A stretch of 64,000 nucleotides of DNA from an uncultured Pelagibacteraceae bacterium. GTDB lineage: Bacteria > Pseudomonadota > Alphaproteobacteria > Pelagibacterales > Pelagibacteraceae. This document shows, piece after piece, positions 63,984 through 64,000 of the stretch (the stretch's first letter is position 1; each line of letters opens with the position of its first letter). A program made the position numbers and the translations under genes. The notes under the pieces are model-generated. The model did no database searches. It was not told the origin of the DNA and saw nothing but the letters and a program-made list of their open reading frames with translations. The DNA is taken from assembly GCA_902622545.1 (NCBI GenBank), contig CACNQD010000003.1, forward strand, positions 124,001 to 188,000, in the 5' to 3' direction.

Positions 63984-64000
63984 AGTTAAACCATCATAAG

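Overview
The window is a gene-dense, strongly AT-rich alphaproteobacterial chromosome segment. It is best explained as SAR11 (Pelagibacterales). Support comes from very short or negative intergenic distances, heavy Lys/Asn/Ile use, a four-subunit sarcosine oxidase operon, a proton-pumping pyrophosphatase, an Mg-type HemB, Cys-free L32/L33, a COX15-type heme A synthase, and a SAM-V-like riboswitch in front of metY. No rRNA, CRISPR array or insertion sequence was seen. There are three tRNAs: Ser-GCU, Glu-UUC and Pro-UGG.

Layout. 1-4.6 kb holds gatC(end)-gatA-gatB, an O-methyltransferase and trhO. 4.6-7.5 kb holds a MATE exporter facing an amino-acid ABC permease and its binding protein. 7.5-12.6 kb is soxBDAG on the minus strand, for sarcosine oxidation feeding C1 metabolism. 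After tRNA-Ser, 12.9-19.5 kb is a surface-sugar cluster: CDP-glucose synthesis and 4,6-dehydration, a zinc-binding C-methyltransferase, a reductase, a GT2, a GT-C-type membrane transferase and a small membrane protein. 19.5-30 kb is housekeeping: lytic transglycosylase, dapA, smpB, folK, a shortened relA/spoT, pyrE, pdxJ, acpS, lepB, rnc, recO and hemB. 30-37.5 kb runs from a dioxygenase-like gene through rpiB, glyA and nrdR into the riboflavin operon ribD-ribE-ribBX-ribH-nusB-thiL. 37.5-42.6 kb holds hppA, bamE and a cytochrome bc1 chaperone with overlapping divergent starts, then rpmF-plsX-ihfA-merR-rpmG. 42.6-48.9 kb holds aroQ, cox15, metY with its riboswitch, rplM-rpsI, argC, a tiny lipoprotein gene and hom.

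48.9-57.6 kb is the accessory region. It contains three glycosyltransferase genes (one a two-domain fusion), a methyltransferase, a tyrosine recombinase with a lox/dif-like 14-7-14 bp inverted repeat at its start, a 54% GC highly foldable segment that looks like a structured RNA, a stand-alone alkyltransferase domain gene, two transporters and a GIY-YIG protein next to tRNA-Glu. 57.7-64 kb returns to core genes: recJ-glpX, an SbmA/BacA-like transporter, a complex I accessory subunit, tRNA-Pro, a zinc-ribbon protein, nhaA and a glutathione peroxidase.

The most interesting signal is the GC-rich foldable element (52539-52725) between the recombinase and the alkyltransferase gene. The loxP-like repeat beside the recombinase is the second. 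All calls are from reading the sequence; no database search was run.
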